From the NCBI GenBank assembly GCA_034521225.1, contig JAXHMR010000010.1, positions 56,658 through 120,657 on the forward strand: DNA of 64,000 bases, written 5' to 3'. This DNA is from Woeseia sp034521225 (GTDB taxonomy: Bacteria; Pseudomonadota; Gammaproteobacteria; Steroidobacterales; Woeseiaceae). The position numbers and the translations under genes are program-made. The notes under the pieces were generated by a model. The model saw only the letters and a program-made list of their open reading frames with translations. It did not search any database and was not told the origin of the DNA. Positions 1 through 10,797 of this stretch are shown one piece after another; within the stretch, counting starts at the first letter, position 1; each line of letters opens with the position of its first letter.

Positions 1-1268
<1,268 letters not shown>

Positions 1269-1270
1269 GC

Positions 1271-2811
1271 CTAACCGAAGATGCCATGCAGGTACCACCC
1301 GCCGGCGGCGCCGCGGTGCCGGTATATCCACAGGTGCATGCCGGATGGGTTCTGTGCGACGTAGTAATCACGCGCGACGCCATCCGCATCCCACCACCCG
1401 GTCTCGATGCGCTCCGGGCCGGCCTTCAGTAAGAGCACGCCGTTGTAGCAGGGCTGCCCGTCCCGGCAGGCAAGCGGCGCCGGCGCATCCAGCATCCACA
1501 GCGGGCGTTGCAGCAAGAGGCTGCTGGTGCGTCGCAGGTCCGCCAGCAATTGCGGTGCATGGCGTTCGTGCCATGGACTCGGAACGGCACTGCATTGGGG
1601 CGCGGCATCGAGTGCGCGCCGCAGTCGATAAGCATATTCGGGCCGGTGTTCGGCCGCGGCATCGACACCGTAGACGGCCTGCTCGCCGATACGGGCCGCA
1701 AGCCGCTCGACGAGATGCGTAATGGACGCATGACGCGCGCCCTGCGGATGGCCGTCGAAATCGAACGCGGCGTCCCCCGCTTCGAGCGCCTGGGTCGGGC
1801 CGCCGCGAAGGCGTATCGCGATCACCGGCGCCGGCAGTTCGAGCTGTTCGAGCCGGAGGCGAAGCAAACCGAGCCAGTGAGACGTACCGCGTGATGCCGC
1901 TACCGAACCCAGTGTCAGTTTGGTCGAGGCGGCCCGCAGGTGAAAAAAATAAAACCGCACACGCTGCAGTGCCTGTTGCCGGGTCAGCAAAAACGCATCG
2001 AGTCTCTCAAGCAGCGGTTCGCAGGCCGACAGCAACCGCTCACAGTCCTCCTGTTCTTCATCCAGTTCGCTCTCGGCCGTGAAGCGCTCCGGTGCACGGT
2101 AGCTCTGGCGCGGGTCCGGCAGGCGCCCGAGCGCGCGGTCGAGCTGCAGCAGCCGCGACGCGCCGAAGCGCCGTGTGACACCGTCACGCGGCAGGCGCAG
2201 GCAATCACCGACCGTCGTGATACCCATGCCGGCCAATGATGCGGTCACGGTAGCCTGGCCAGGCCAGGCAGTCGAGCGGCAGTACCGCACAAGGCACCGG
2301 GCAATTCTTCCCGTTTGACGACAGAGCGGCGGCTGCCGGCACGGGCGAGCCACGTCGCGGCAAGCGGTGTCGGTGCAATGGCCGGTTGCGCGGTCACGCC
2401 CTGTGCCGAGAGTCCGTGCAGCACCTGTTTGCAGAGCGATCGCAGGCCGCCGAACAGGCGCAGGCTTGCGGCGATCTCGAGCAACAGTATGGCGGGCGGT
2501 TCGATGACGACGCATGACGTGTAGTGTTCCGCCCAGCCGGCCAGCCGCCGGAGCAGCTGGTGCTCGCGGCCGGGATCACGGGCATCGAGTTCAAGTGCCG
2601 GCAGTAACGCGAGTGCTGCATTGACGGACTGGCCGGCCTGCACACCGGCGGCCCGGGCGGCCTCGCTTGCCTGCAGTACACGCCGCACCCCCTGCTGGTC
2701 GTCGAAGACTGCCCTGGCCGGCGAGGCATCGGCCTGCCCTGCGGCCTCGAGCGGCAAGCAGGGAAAATACAGGGCAAACCACAGCGGGGCCGTTTTTGCC
2801 GCGCGCGGCAA
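1271..2811 (-). CDS. imuB: ImuB, Y-family DNA polymerase-like protein
   Basis: This is a catalytically divergent Y-family (DinB/UmuC-like) protein that connects DnaE2 to the beta clamp during SOS mutagenesis. The N-terminal WFALYFPCLPLEA motif, a LASDAA-type region and the AGMGITTVGDCLRLPR helix-hairpin-helix are visible, and the C-terminus ends in PSGMHLWIYRH and GGWYLHGIFG, which are typical of ImuB. A frameshift near 2255-2270 splits the gene. The start is uncertain: TTG at 2811 gives about 513 aa, close to the family's usual length. An ATG at 2951, four bases after the imuA stop, would be better placed in the operon but needs another frameshift. It lies between imuA and dnaE2 and is probably translationally linked to both. 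Confidence 0.9.
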
Positions 2812-2955
2812 CGGCGCCGGGAAGGCGGCCGCCGCGGGCGGCGGAACAGCGCTAACGTCTGCTGCTGAGGAGCCTGTCTCGCGGTGCGGGTTACCGCCGG
2901 CGTCGGGGTCGCGTCCTGGCCGGTTGCAGGCGTGTTGTCCGGCACGGCCATGGAG

Positions 2956-3599
2956 TTAATAGTCCGGCAGTGACGCGTAGTCGTGAATCACGCCCTGCAG
3001 TGCAGCCGGCCGGCCGCCGCGGCTTTTCAGTATCTGCAGATCAGTACCCTGGGTACCGGCCGAAACCGCAAGGCGCAATGCGGCAGCCGAATGTTGGGCA
3101 CGTGCGCCAAGCGGCCGGAATGCAATCGCCCAGCTCCGTCCTTCGGCCGCGGCCATCTGCAGCCGGCGGCTGGCCGCACTGTCGAGCGTCCCGGACCACA
3201 ACAACACGGCAGCGCAATTACCGGACGCGAGTGCCTGCTCGGCCGCCCACAGCGCATCGCTGTTTTTCCCCGGGCGCACGATCAGCACGCGCGACAGATC
3301 GATACCCCATTGCGTCAGCGCCGGCGGGTAGGGCTGGAACGGCGGCGCGATCCACGCCAGCCAGCCGGCCCCGGCACCCTGACCCTGGCTGAGACGGGCC
3401 AATGCCGGCATCAGCAGTTTCAGCTCGCCGCTGCCGTACTGCTCAAGCAGGATCTCGGTCAGGGCATTGGGTGGCCAGCCGCCGCCTGGCAGGTGCTGGT
3501 CGAGTCGTGGGTACCGCGCGGCCCCTGCCAGGCACTGCCGTTTGCCTGGCCGCGCCACAATTGCGGGCTCTGCAGCAGTTTTTCGAGTGCATCGTTCAT
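2956..3599 (-). CDS. imuA: ImuA, RecA-like SOS mutagenesis protein
   Basis: This is a small RecA/SulA-related protein of the ImuA-ImuB-DnaE2 mutasome. The N-terminus MNDALEKLLQSPQLWRG (ATG at 3599) and the following HLPGGGWPPNALTEILLEQ and GSGELKLLMPALARLS segments are characteristic of ImuA. The two halves are in different frames, joined by an indel near 3520-3530. The usual Walker A is degenerate, as is common in ImuA. The start lies 31 bp downstream of the lexA stop, so the genes are probably co-transcribed and under LexA control from the sites near 4259-4293. Total length about 214 aa, slightly shorter than many homologues. Confidence 0.9.
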
Positions 3600-3630
3600 C
3601 GTGCCCGCGGCGGCGCGTATCGTGAGCGAT

Positions 3631-4248
3631 TCAATGCAGCGGGATGCCGTCACGAATGACGCCGACGACAACGCCCTCGATGACCATGGACTGTTCACTC
3701 AGGTTTACCTGGATCGGCTCGAACTCCTCGTTCTCCGGCAGCAGCCAGACGACGCGGCCGTCCTGGCGGTAACGCTTGACCGTCACCTCGTCACCGATGC
3801 GCGCCACGACGATCTGCCGGCTGCGCACCTCGGGCGTGCGGTGCACGGCCACGAGATCGCCATCGAGGATGCCGGCGTTCTTCATGCTCATGCCATAAAC
3901 CCGCAGCAGGTAATGCGGCTTCGGATTGAAGAACGCCGGGTCGAGGCGATAGCGGGATTCGATGTGCTCCTCGGCGAGGATCGGGCTGCCGGCGGCGACC
4001 CGGCCGACGAGCGGCAGGCCGAGCTGGTCGCGCAACGAATCCTTGAGCTGGATGCCGCGCGAGGCGCCCGGCAGGAGCTCCAGCACGCCCTTGCGCTGCA
4101 GCGCCCGCAGGTGGTCCTCGGCCGCATTCGCGGATTTGAAACCCAGCTCCCGGGCGATCTCGGCACGCGTCGGCGGCATGCCAAACTCAGCAATAAAATC
4201 TTGAATCATATCGAGAATTTGTTTTTGTCGGGGGGTCAGTTGGTCCAT
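3631..4248 (-). CDS. lexA: LexA repressor
   Basis: This is the SOS repressor, 205 aa when started at the ATG at 4248 (MDQLTPRQK), which matches the usual family length. Residues 1-70 form the winged helix domain (TPRQKQILDMI, PPTRAEIARELGF). The self-cleavage bond is Ala86-Gly87 in VAAGSP, and the Ser121/Lys158 dyad is in YGMSMKN and EVTVKRY. It is intact, unlike many neighbours. It heads the imuA-imuB-dnaE2 cassette, and two LexA-box-like sites lie just upstream of the start, consistent with autoregulation. Family knowledge: RecA filaments trigger cleavage and derepress the operon. Confidence 0.98.
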   Translation of the reverse strand: MDQLTPRQKQILDMIQDFIAEFGMPPTRAEIARELGFKSANAAEDHLRALQRKGVLELLPGASRGIQLKDSLRDQLGLPLVGRVAAGSPILAEEHIESRYRLDPAFFNPKPHYLLRVYGMSMKNAGILDGDLVAVHRTPEVRSRQIVVARIGDEVTVKRYRQDGRVVWLLPENEEFEPIQVNLSEQSMVIEGVVVGVIRDGIPLH

Positions 4249-4258
4249 TGCAGGGGTC

Positions 4259-4274
4259 CTGTACAAATAGCCAG
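4259..4274. promoter_or_regulatory. Secondary LexA-box-like site
   Basis: CTGT-N8-CCAG, one mismatch from the gammaproteobacterial LexA consensus CTGT-N8-ACAG. It lies 11 bp upstream of the lexA start and 3 bp from a perfect site. Tandem boxes upstream of lexA are known in enterobacteria; whether this weaker site binds is inference. Confidence 0.5.
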
Positions 4275-4277
4275 TAA

Positions 4278-4293
4278 CTGTGAGTATATACAG
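4278..4293. promoter_or_regulatory. LexA box (SOS operator)
   Basis: A perfect CTGT-GAGTATAT-ACAG palindrome, 30 bp upstream of the lexA ATG at 4248. It matches the gammaproteobacterial SOS-box consensus and should control lexA and the downstream imuA-imuB-dnaE2 genes. Confidence 0.88.
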
Positions 4294-4324
4294 TTAAAAA
4301 AAACCTGCTACCTGTTTTTTCGCT

Positions 4325-4530
4325 GTCATCGCGAGGAGCGCAGCGACGTGGCGACCTCGTGCAGGCAACCCCTCTGCCAGGCTGTGCGAGATTGCCACGG
4401 CGGCTGCGCCGCCTCGCAACGACGGCGCAACCTCGTCATCGCGAGGAGCGCAGCGACGTGGCGATCTCGTGCAGGCAGCCCTCTGCCAGGCTGTGCGAGA
4501 TTGCCACGCCCTTCGGGCTCGCAACGACGG
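4325..4530. repeat. REP-like palindromic repeat, two tandem units (family A)
   Basis: Two direct units start at 4325 and 4435. Each opens with GTCATCGCGAGGAGCGCAGC and closes with GATTGCCACG...CGCAACGACGG, so each unit folds as an imperfect hairpin. Relatives are at 21741, 43456, 51474 and 55594. The repeats fill the gap between the lexA promoter and the methyltransferase-like gene. No coding sequence was seen in 4296-4591. Confidence 0.8.
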
Positions 4531-4591
4531 GGCGGCCCTGTCGTCGCGATATGCCAGGCCCTGCGTCGCAGGCCGCGAACAGGCCTGCGTT

Positions 4592-5082
4592 TCAGGCCGT
4601 GATTTTTTGCCCGATCCGTGCCTGCAGCCGCCGCGCGAACGGCAACGGGATGCACGGTGGCAAGCGGTGATGGACCTTCCTGACAGTGAAAAACAGCCAG
4701 CGGTGCTCCACGATGTTCAGGCACGCCGCAAGATGCCATACCGGCGGCAGCACATAGGTCACGTGCTTCCCCACCCGGCGCAGTTCCCTGTCGAAACGAC
4801 GCGGATAGCTGACATGTTCCGCCGTGTGTGAACACAGCACGGTCTCAAACTGGCCGTCGCGAACGGTAGCCGGTAAATTGAATCAAGTTTGACGAAATTA
4901 GGCACGTCGGCATGCTGGACGATGTCCGCGTTGATGCCGCCACCATCGATGGTGCCGCAACAGATGTTCAGGTCCCATTGCTTGCCCGACGTAATACCGG
5001 TCTTGAGGTGGTGATAGCTGTACCAGTGCAGGAAAATAATGATGGCGGTGACGGTGACGACGAACACAAGTAAATACAACAT
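4592..5082 (-). CDS. Membrane-anchored SAM methyltransferase-like protein (frameshifted)
   Basis: The ATG at 5082 begins a single N-terminal membrane helix (MLYLLVFVVTVTAIIIF), followed by a class I methyltransferase-like core: DLNICCGTIDGGGINADIV resembles the SAM-binding loop, and LCSHTAEHVSYPRRFDRELRRVG the post-strand-4 segment. The two parts are in different frames with a junction near 4845-4855. Assembled length is about 163 aa, short for an independent methyltransferase, with no obvious catalytic motif beyond the SAM fold. The substrate is unknown. It is flanked by repeats and is not in an evident operon. Confidence 0.65.
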
Positions 5083-5106
5083 GAAAAGGTTACCGGCAGG
5101 TTGCAC

Positions 5107-5436
5107 AAAACAGCAGCCGTTATAACGAGCACCACAACGGCTGCTCCGCAGGCTAACCGTAAACTCGTGACAGTCTTGTTACAGACTGATCATTCCCTTC
5201 GCAGGTTTGCGGGGCCAACCTGCCGGCGGGGCCCGAACCCGGACTCAGGTCTGGTCGTCCACCGAGGCGCCTGGTCCCGATTTGCCGACACTTGCCATGC
5301 CGCCGAAGCCTGAAGCCGGCACGGGATTGGCGGTATTTTGCAGGGACCAGGCCGCCGTATTGCACCGCACCTTGCCCGGCCGGTGGCTCCGGTGCAGAAT
5401 TTCCGCCTGGCGTCGAATGACAAGAGGTAGCAAGCC
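5107..5436. other. Intergenic region with a perfect 10-bp inverted repeat
   Basis: No gene was seen in this 330-bp stretch. It contains a perfect inverted repeat, AGCAGCCGTT (5112-5121) and AACGGCTGCT (5136-5145), with a 14-nt loop. There is no T-run, so it is more likely an operator or RNA hairpin than an intrinsic terminator. It lies between two divergently read genes. Confidence 0.5.
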
Positions 5437-5883
5437 ATGAAGAACAAACTTGCATCGCCACCGACCCGCGGCTTCTGGATCATCAGCGCCCTTGCGCTGC
5501 TCTGGAACCTGCTCGGTGTGATGGCATACATCATGCGCGTAACGATGACGCCTGAGGCACTGGCGGCGTTGCCCGAGGCCGAGCGCGAGCTGTATACCAA
5601 TACGCCGGCGTGGGTAACGGGCGTATTCGCCATTGCCGTTTTTGCCGGCACGCTGCAGGTGCAGTTGCATTGCTCGATGCGCAGGACATGGGCCATTCAC
5701 GCGTTCCGGCAGCTTTCCGCGGTTGCGATAGCGTGTCCAAGTCACGCGCGCTCGGTCTTCATGTCCGACGCATTGGCCGTACCGGGCCTGCGGCGCTTCT
5801 GCTTCCGATCCTGTTGCTCGGCTCTCGGGGCATACCTTGTGTTTTATTCACGTGCGGCGGCCCGAAACGGCGTGCTGCGCTAG
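5437..5883 (+). CDS. Conserved small integral membrane protein (frameshifted)
   Basis: The N-terminus has one clear membrane helix (FWIISALALLWNLLGVMAYIM) followed by TPEALAALPEAERELYTNTPAWVTGVFAIAVFAGTL. This pattern matches a widespread four-helix membrane family of unknown function, sometimes annotated as sugar transporter without evidence. After about residue 72 the reading frame changes. Fragments of the expected third and fourth helices appear in other frames (RALGLHV, LLLPILLLGS) before GAYLVFYSRAAAR at the end. At least two indels are needed to restore a protein of about 148 aa. Function unknown. Confidence 0.6.
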   Translation: MKNKLASPPTRGFWIISALALLWNLLGVMAYIMRVTMTPEALAALPEAERELYTNTPAWVTGVFAIAVFAGTLQVQLHCSMRRTWAIHAFRQLSAVAIACPSHARSVFMSDALAVPGLRRFCFRSCCSALGAYLVFYSRAAARNGVLR

Positions 5884-5885
5884 TG

Positions 5886-6039
5886 TCCTGTCCCACAAAT
5901 AACCAGCACAATTCGGCGCGTCTTTTCGCGTCTGGCCGCGTTCCGGCTCCTCGCAATAGCCCCGCTATTACTCGTCGCAGCGCCTTGCCAGGCACGAAGA
6001 TCCGCTGCCGACTTGCACTGGTCATTTTGCGGGACGGGG
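5886..6039. repeat. MITE-like palindromic element (family C)
   Basis: A segment of about 154 bp bounded by imperfect inverted ends: TCCTGTCCCACAAATAACCAG on the left and CTGGTCATTTTGCGGGACGG on the right. The arms remain partly complementary inward to a central hairpin AATAG-CCCC-CTATT flanked by CTCCTCGC and CTCGTCGC. It begins three bases after the upstream stop codon and abuts a family B element. The 11464-11600 element has a similar overall design. Confidence 0.6.
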
Positions 6040-6048
6040 CGCTCGATT

Positions 6049-6226
6049 CCTTCATGAACGGCACAGAGGCTCGGGGCGGAGGTGTGCCCCGAGAAGCTTT
6101 TCAGGGCTGCCGGACAGGGACGTCAGCACGGGCGTACAGGGACGTATTCACCAGCAGTCCCTGGAAAGCCCTCCCCGGGGTGCGCCTTCGCCTACCACCG
6201 AAGCCGAACGTTCATGAATAATCGGG
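6049..6226. repeat. Cloverleaf-like palindromic element (family B, copy 1)
   Basis: It runs from TTCATGAACGGC on the left to CGTTCATGAATAAT on the right. Inside are a long outer stem (GCGGAGGTGTGCCCC paired with GGGGTGCGCCTTCGC) and inner GGACG-type hairpins. It lies in the opposite orientation to the copy at 7765 and upstream of rhlE. The remaining 6227-6444 holds the rhlE leader; no other gene was seen. Confidence 0.75.
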
Positions 6227-6444
6227 GCGATAAATTTCGCACTAACTCCCGATTCGTCGATTTATTCCTGTCAATCCGCCGGCGCTCTGCTATAGTCCGC
6301 CGCGTCCTGGCGCACTTCGGTCTGCGCCAATCGCTCCCGCCCGCGATTCTGCGGTCGACGGAGTCACCTGAATTCCCAGCCTGGACCGAACCTGGTACCG
6401 CCCCTGGCGGCTCTCGGGTCAGGCGATCCTGGAGTACGAAATAG

Positions 6445-7756
6445 ATGTTATTCAATGAACTCGGCCTGTCGGCCGAATTGCTGCGTGCGGTCGAAGAACA
6501 AGGCTACCGCATCTCGACGCCGGTCCAGCAACAGGCCATCCCGCTGATTCTCGAAGGCCGGGACGTGCTGGCCGGTGCCCAGACTGGCACCGGCAAAACA
6601 GCCGCATTTACACTGCCGCTGCTGCAACACCTGCAGACGTCACCGACCAACCGCCGCCGCGTGCGTGCGCTGATCCTGACGCCAACACGCGAACTCGCCG
6701 CACAGGTTGCGGAAAGCGTACGGGTCTTCGGCAAGCACCTGCCCTTCCGCACCGCAACCATTTTCGGTGGTGTCAGGTATCAATCCGCAGATCGACCGGC
6801 TGCGGCGCGGCGTTGATGTCATCGTCGCAACCCCCGGACGCCTGCTCGATCATATGCAGCAGAAAACGGTCGACCTGTCCGGCATCGAAATACTCATCCT
6901 GGACGAAGCCGATCGCATGCTGGACATGGGCTTCATTCGCGACATGCGCAAGATATTCGCCGTACTGCCGAAAAAGCGCCAAACGCTGATGTTCTCGGCA
7001 ACGTTTTCCGACGACATCAAGCGTCTCGCCAGCGACCTGCAACAGAACCGTGCTGAAATCCAGGTTGCACAACAGAATACGACGGCGGATCGGGTCAGCC
7101 AGCTGGTGCATCCGGTCGACAAGGCGCGCAAACGTGAGTTGCTGTCGCAACGCATCGGCAAGGAGAACTGGCGCCAGGTACTCGTCTTTACGCGCACCAA
7201 GCACGGCGCGAATCGCCTGGCCGAACAGCTCAGCGATGACGGTATTTCGTCGTCCGCCATACACGGCAACAAGTCACAGGGTGCGCGCACACGCGCACTG
7301 GCCGACTTCAAAGCAGGTGCCGTCCGGGTGCTCGTAGCGACGGACATCGCTGCGCGCGGCCTCGACATTGACCGCCTGCCGCATGTCATCAATTACGAGT
7401 TACCGCACGTTGCGGAAGACTACGTGCATCGCATAGGGCGCACGGCCCGTGCAGGCCAGGAAGGCCAGGCGATTTCACTCGTCTGCGTCGACGAGGAACA
7501 CCTGCTCAAGGACATCGAGCGTTTGCTGAAAACGTCGATCGCGAAAGAAGTCATTCCGGGTTACGAACCGGATCCTCGTATTCGCGCGGAGCCGATCCAG
7601 ACCGGCCGTGGCGGCCAGCGCTCAGGCGGTGCCCGCAACAGCGGTGCACGCAACAATACGTCACGAAACAAACCCCGCAGTGGTGCGAAGCCCGCGTCCG
7701 GACAGCGCAACGGCAAGCGCAAGCCGTCATCGAATCGCCGCCGACGCGCGAGCTGA
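6445..7756 (+). CDS. rhlE: DEAD-box RNA helicase RhlE (one frameshift)
   Basis: An ATP-dependent RNA helicase, about 437 aa, starting at the ATG at 6445 (MLFNELGLSAELL). Motifs in order: Q motif (TPVQQQAIP), Walker A (AQTGTGKTAA), PTRELAAQV, TPGRLLD, DEAD (ILDEADRML), SAT (MFSATFS), then the second RecA domain with ATDIAARGLDID and HRIGRTARAG. A basic Arg/Gly/Ser-rich tail of about 70 residues follows, as in RhlE proteins that act on rRNA or at cold temperatures. A one-base indel near 6770-6775, between motifs Ia and Ib, splits the gene. It is flanked by family B repeats on both sides. Confidence 0.95.
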
Positions 7757-7764
7757 TCAGGACT

Positions 7765-7944
7765 ACGGACTTTTCATGAACGTTTGGCTTTGGTGGTAAG
7801 CGGAGGCGCACCCCGGGGAGGGCTTTTAGGGACGCTGTGAATACGTCCCGTACAGCTCTGTGCCGGACGTCCCTGTCCGGCACAGCCCTGAAAAGCCCTC
7901 CCCGGGGCACACCTCCGCCCCGAGCCGTTCATGAAAAGTCCCGG
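7765..7944. repeat. Cloverleaf-like palindromic element (family B, copy 2)
   Basis: Terminal inverted repeats are CGGACTTTTCATGAACG and CGTTCATGAAAAGTCCCGG. The outer stem pairs GGAGGCGCACCCCGGGGAGG with CCTCCCCGGGGCACACCTCC. Inside lie two hairpins: GGGACG...ACGTCCC and TGTGCCGGAC...GTCCGGCACA. It sits 9 bp after the rhlE stop and may act as its transcription terminator or 3' end structure. Confidence 0.8.
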
Positions 7945-7970
7945 AGACTCTACAAGGTGACCGCCGCCGG

Positions 7971-8211
7971 TCAGCCATGGTTTTGCTGGTTACTATCGAG
8001 CCACCAGTCCGCGAACTCGCGAAACCTACCTTGCCGTCGTCATCGTTGTCGATCAGATCGAACTCGAGACTTAAGACTTCGCGCGGCGAATCGCTGCCGA
8101 GCAATTGCAGGATGGCTCGAATTCCTGCTCGATATAGCCGCTGGAATCGGCGTTCAATCGCGCAAACAGCCGTTTGAGTTCGGCCTCCATCGCGTCATTG
8201 GTCGTTGTCAT
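7971..8211 (-). CDS. Small EF-hand protein (frameshifted)
   Basis: Reading leftward from the ATG at 8211 gives MTTTNDAMEAELKRLFARLN, followed by a first EF-hand loop (NADSSGYIEQ-EF) and, after a frameshift near 8115, a second loop (DNDDDGKVGF-REF). A second indel near 7995 gives the ending FADWWLDSNQQNHG and a TGA at 7971-7973. Restored length is about 80 aa. The two Asp-rich loops keep the calcium-ligand spacing D-x-D-x-D/S-G. No signal peptide is visible, so a cytoplasmic calcium-binding role is inferred from the fold only. Confidence 0.65.
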
Positions 8212-8417
8212 TTCAGATCCCGCCTGACCGGTACCAGGGACAGGCGCATCATATCAAATCCTTTGCAGCCCGGACCGGGTACGACATTCCGGCGGTTCGA
8301 CCAGGTAACCGCTTGCTGGTACTCTCGGCGCTCGATTGATAGCCCTTGACGTCGCGCAACGCGTTGCCGCGGTTCGGGCTGCTGTCGAATCTACAGTAAC
8401 TTAAGGAGCACTGCCGC

Positions 8418-10616
8418 ATGCTGAACCCGACCCGGTATCTTAAATTCGTTTTGATTGCGGCAGTCCTTGCTGTCTCGGCGTGCAATAGTCCGGACACACA
8501 AACTGAAGCCGAACAGCTCGCGGCGCGTGCTGATCAGGTGACGATCATCCGGGACGATTTCGGCGTACCGCATGTGTATGGCAAGACTGATGCCGACACC
8601 GTGTTCGGCATGCTTTATGCGCAGGCCGAGGACGACTTCCCGCGTATAGAGCGCAACTATATCTGGGCGACGGGCCGGCTCGCCGAAATTGAAGGCGAAG
8701 AGGCGCTCTACAGTGACTTGCGCGCGCGCCTGTACATGACCGTCGACGAAGCCAGGGCAGCTTACGAGAGTGCACCGGACTGGCTCAAGGCGCTGTGTGA
8801 CGCCTGGGCGGATGGGCTCAACTATTACCTTGCAACGCACCCGGACGTCGAGCCGCAGTTGCTGACCCGTTTCGAGCCCTGGATGCCGATGTTTTTCAGT
8901 GAAGGATCAATCGGCGGTGATATCGAGCAGATACCGCTCGAGGGCATCGAGGCATTCTACGGTGACGGGCGGGCGCTTGATGGCATCAGCAACGACACAC
9001 AGGCGTCGACGGACCGGTTTTCCGAACCGGCGGGCTCAAACGGTATTGCCATCTCCGGCGAGCGGACGCGTTCCGGTAACGCGCTGCTTTTGATTAATCC
9101 GCATACATCGTTCTACTTTCGCCCCGAGATGCACGTTGTCAGTGAGGAAGGCCTGAATGCCTATGGTGCGGTAACGTGGGGCCAGTTTTTCATCTACCAG
9201 GGATTCAACGAAAAAACCGGCTGGATGCATACGTCGACGTACCTGGACTTTATGGACGAATTCATCGAAGACGTCAGCACTGTCGACGGCGAACTCATGT
9301 ACCGCTACGGCGATGAGTTGCGGCCGGTCGAGGCCTCCGACGTCACCCTGAAGTACCGGCACGGCGACTCGATGAGCGAGCGCACCTTCACGATGTATCA
9401 CACGCATCACGGCCCGATCACGCACCGGTTGGGAGACGACTGGGTGGCGACTCGTATCAACTGGGACCCGGTCAATGCATTGCGCCAGTCATTCGTGCGC
9501 ACCAAGCTCGACAATTACGAACAGTTTCGCGACATGATGAGTATCCGTACGAACTCGTCGAACAACACGGTGTTTGCGGACCACGAAGGCAATATCGCCT
9601 ACTTCCATGGCAATTTCGTACCGAAGCGCGACACGGCCTTTGACTACTCGATGCCGGTCGACGGCAGCAACCCGGCGACTGACTGGCACGGATTGCACAC
9701 GGTCGACGAATCCATCACGATCCTGAATCCGTCGACGGGGTGGATACAGAATTCCAATTCGACACCCTTTACCGCCGCGGGCCCTGACAGCCCGGAGCCC
9801 GGTAACTACCCGGCGTACATGGCACCCGACGATGAAAACTTCCGTGCGGTCCACTCGCTCAGGTTGCTGCCCGATGCAAACGACGTGACGCTGGATTCAC
9901 TGATCGACCTCGCCTACGACCCGCAGCTACCGGGCTTCGAGCAACTGATCGCCGGCCTGGTCGCCGCCTACGATGAGGCCGGTCAGGCGATGCCGGAGCT
10001 GGCCGCGCCGATCGACGTCCTGCGCGACTGGGACATGACTGTCAGCAAGGACTCCGTGGCCATGTCGCTCGCCCATTTTTACGGCATGCGCTATGCGGAC
10101 GCTGCCGCTAATCCGGACAGCCTCAGTGACATGGAGTTGATCAACTACCTCGGCAGCGAAACCCCGGTGGAGGAACGGTTGCAGGTATTCAGGGACACTG
10201 TCGCCATGCTCGATGAGGATTTCGGCACCTGGAACACGCCATGGGGCGAGATCAACCGCTTCCAGCGGCTGACGGGTGCGATCGACCTGCCCTTTGATGA
10301 CGACCAACCCAGCTTGGCGGTCGGCCTCGGGTCGGGACGCCGGGGAGCGCTCGCCGCCCTGCGGTGCGTAGGCGCACCGACGGTACGGAGCGGTGATGAC
10401 CACGGCTATCGCGGCAACAGCTTTGTCGCCGTTGTCGAATTCGGTGACAAGGTCAGGGCAAAATCCCTGCTTGCCGGCGGGCAAAGCAACGATCCGTCGT
10501 CACCGCATTTCGATGACCAGGCAGAGATGTACGTAAACGCGGAATTCAAGGACGTCGCTTATTACCGAGACGACGTTGAACGCCGTGCAGAGAGGACGTA
10601 CAAACCCGGCCAGTAA
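8418..10616 (+). CDS. Penicillin acylase-family lipoprotein (Ntn hydrolase)
   Basis: A 732-aa protein with a lipoprotein signal peptide (lipobox VSAC, Cys22) and a penicillin amidase/acyl-homoserine-lactone acylase fold. The propeptide cleavage and nucleophile motif is PAGSNGIAISG, with Ser near residue 206 becoming the N-terminal catalytic residue of the beta chain. NPHTSFYFRPEMH and ITHRLG match the conserved beta-chain core. An AAGGAG ribosome site at 8402-8407 supports the ATG at 8418. Around 10310-10400 the sequence GRRGALAALRCVGAPTVRSGDDHG looks locally out of frame compared with family members (GRWGSLA...RWYG), suggesting two compensating indels. The substrate is an amide; which one cannot be told. 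Confidence 0.9.
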   Translation: MLNPTRYLKFVLIAAVLAVSACNSPDTQTEAEQLAARADQVTIIRDDFGVPHVYGKTDADTVFGMLYAQAEDDFPRIERNYIWATGRLAEIEGEEALYSDLRARLYMTVDEARAAYESAPDWLKALCDAWADGLNYYLATHPDVEPQLLTRFEPWMPMFFSEGSIGGDIEQIPLEGIEAFYGDGRALDGISNDTQASTDRFSEPAGSNGIAISGERTRSGNALLLINPHTSFYFRPEMHVVSEEGLNAYGAVTWGQFFIYQGFNEKTGWMHTSTYLDFMDEFIEDVSTVDGELMYRYGDELRPVEASDVTLKYRHGDSMSERTFTMYHTHHGPITHRLGDDWVATRINWDPVNALRQSFVRTKLDNYEQFRDMMSIRTNSSNNTVFADHEGNIAYFHGNFVPKRDTAFDYSMPVDGSNPATDWHGLHTVDESITILNPSTGWIQNSNSTPFTAAGPDSPEPGNYPAYMAPDDENFRAVHSLRLLPDANDVTLDSLIDLAYDPQLPGFEQLIAGLVAAYDEAGQAMPELAAPIDVLRDWDMTVSKDSVAMSLAHFYGMRYADAAANPDSLSDMELINYLGSETPVEERLQVFRDTVAMLDEDFGTWNTPWGEINRFQRLTGAIDLPFDDDQPSLAVGLGSGRRGALAALRCVGAPTVRSGDDHGYRGNSFVAVVEFGDKVRAKSLLAGGQSNDPSSPHFDDQAEMYVNAEFKDVAYYRDDVERRAERTYKPGQ

Positions 10617-10797
10617 TCCAGCGGCAAATCGAAAGACCGGAGCCGACAGCAGGCGGCCACGTACCGACTCGGCCCACGGCGACAGGTTACTGGTATTATT
10701 GCCTGTGACTGGCGCTATGACTGGCAAATTTGCCAACGCAAGTTTGCACCGGTCTGAACCGCCCGTTCTTCGCCGCACCTGAGATACAGCAACGCCC

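Noticed and set aside
2983..4602. Rightward open frame of about 539 codons
   Set aside because: It lies antisense to imuA and lexA; no domain is recognisable, and high-GC shadow frames commonly stay open.
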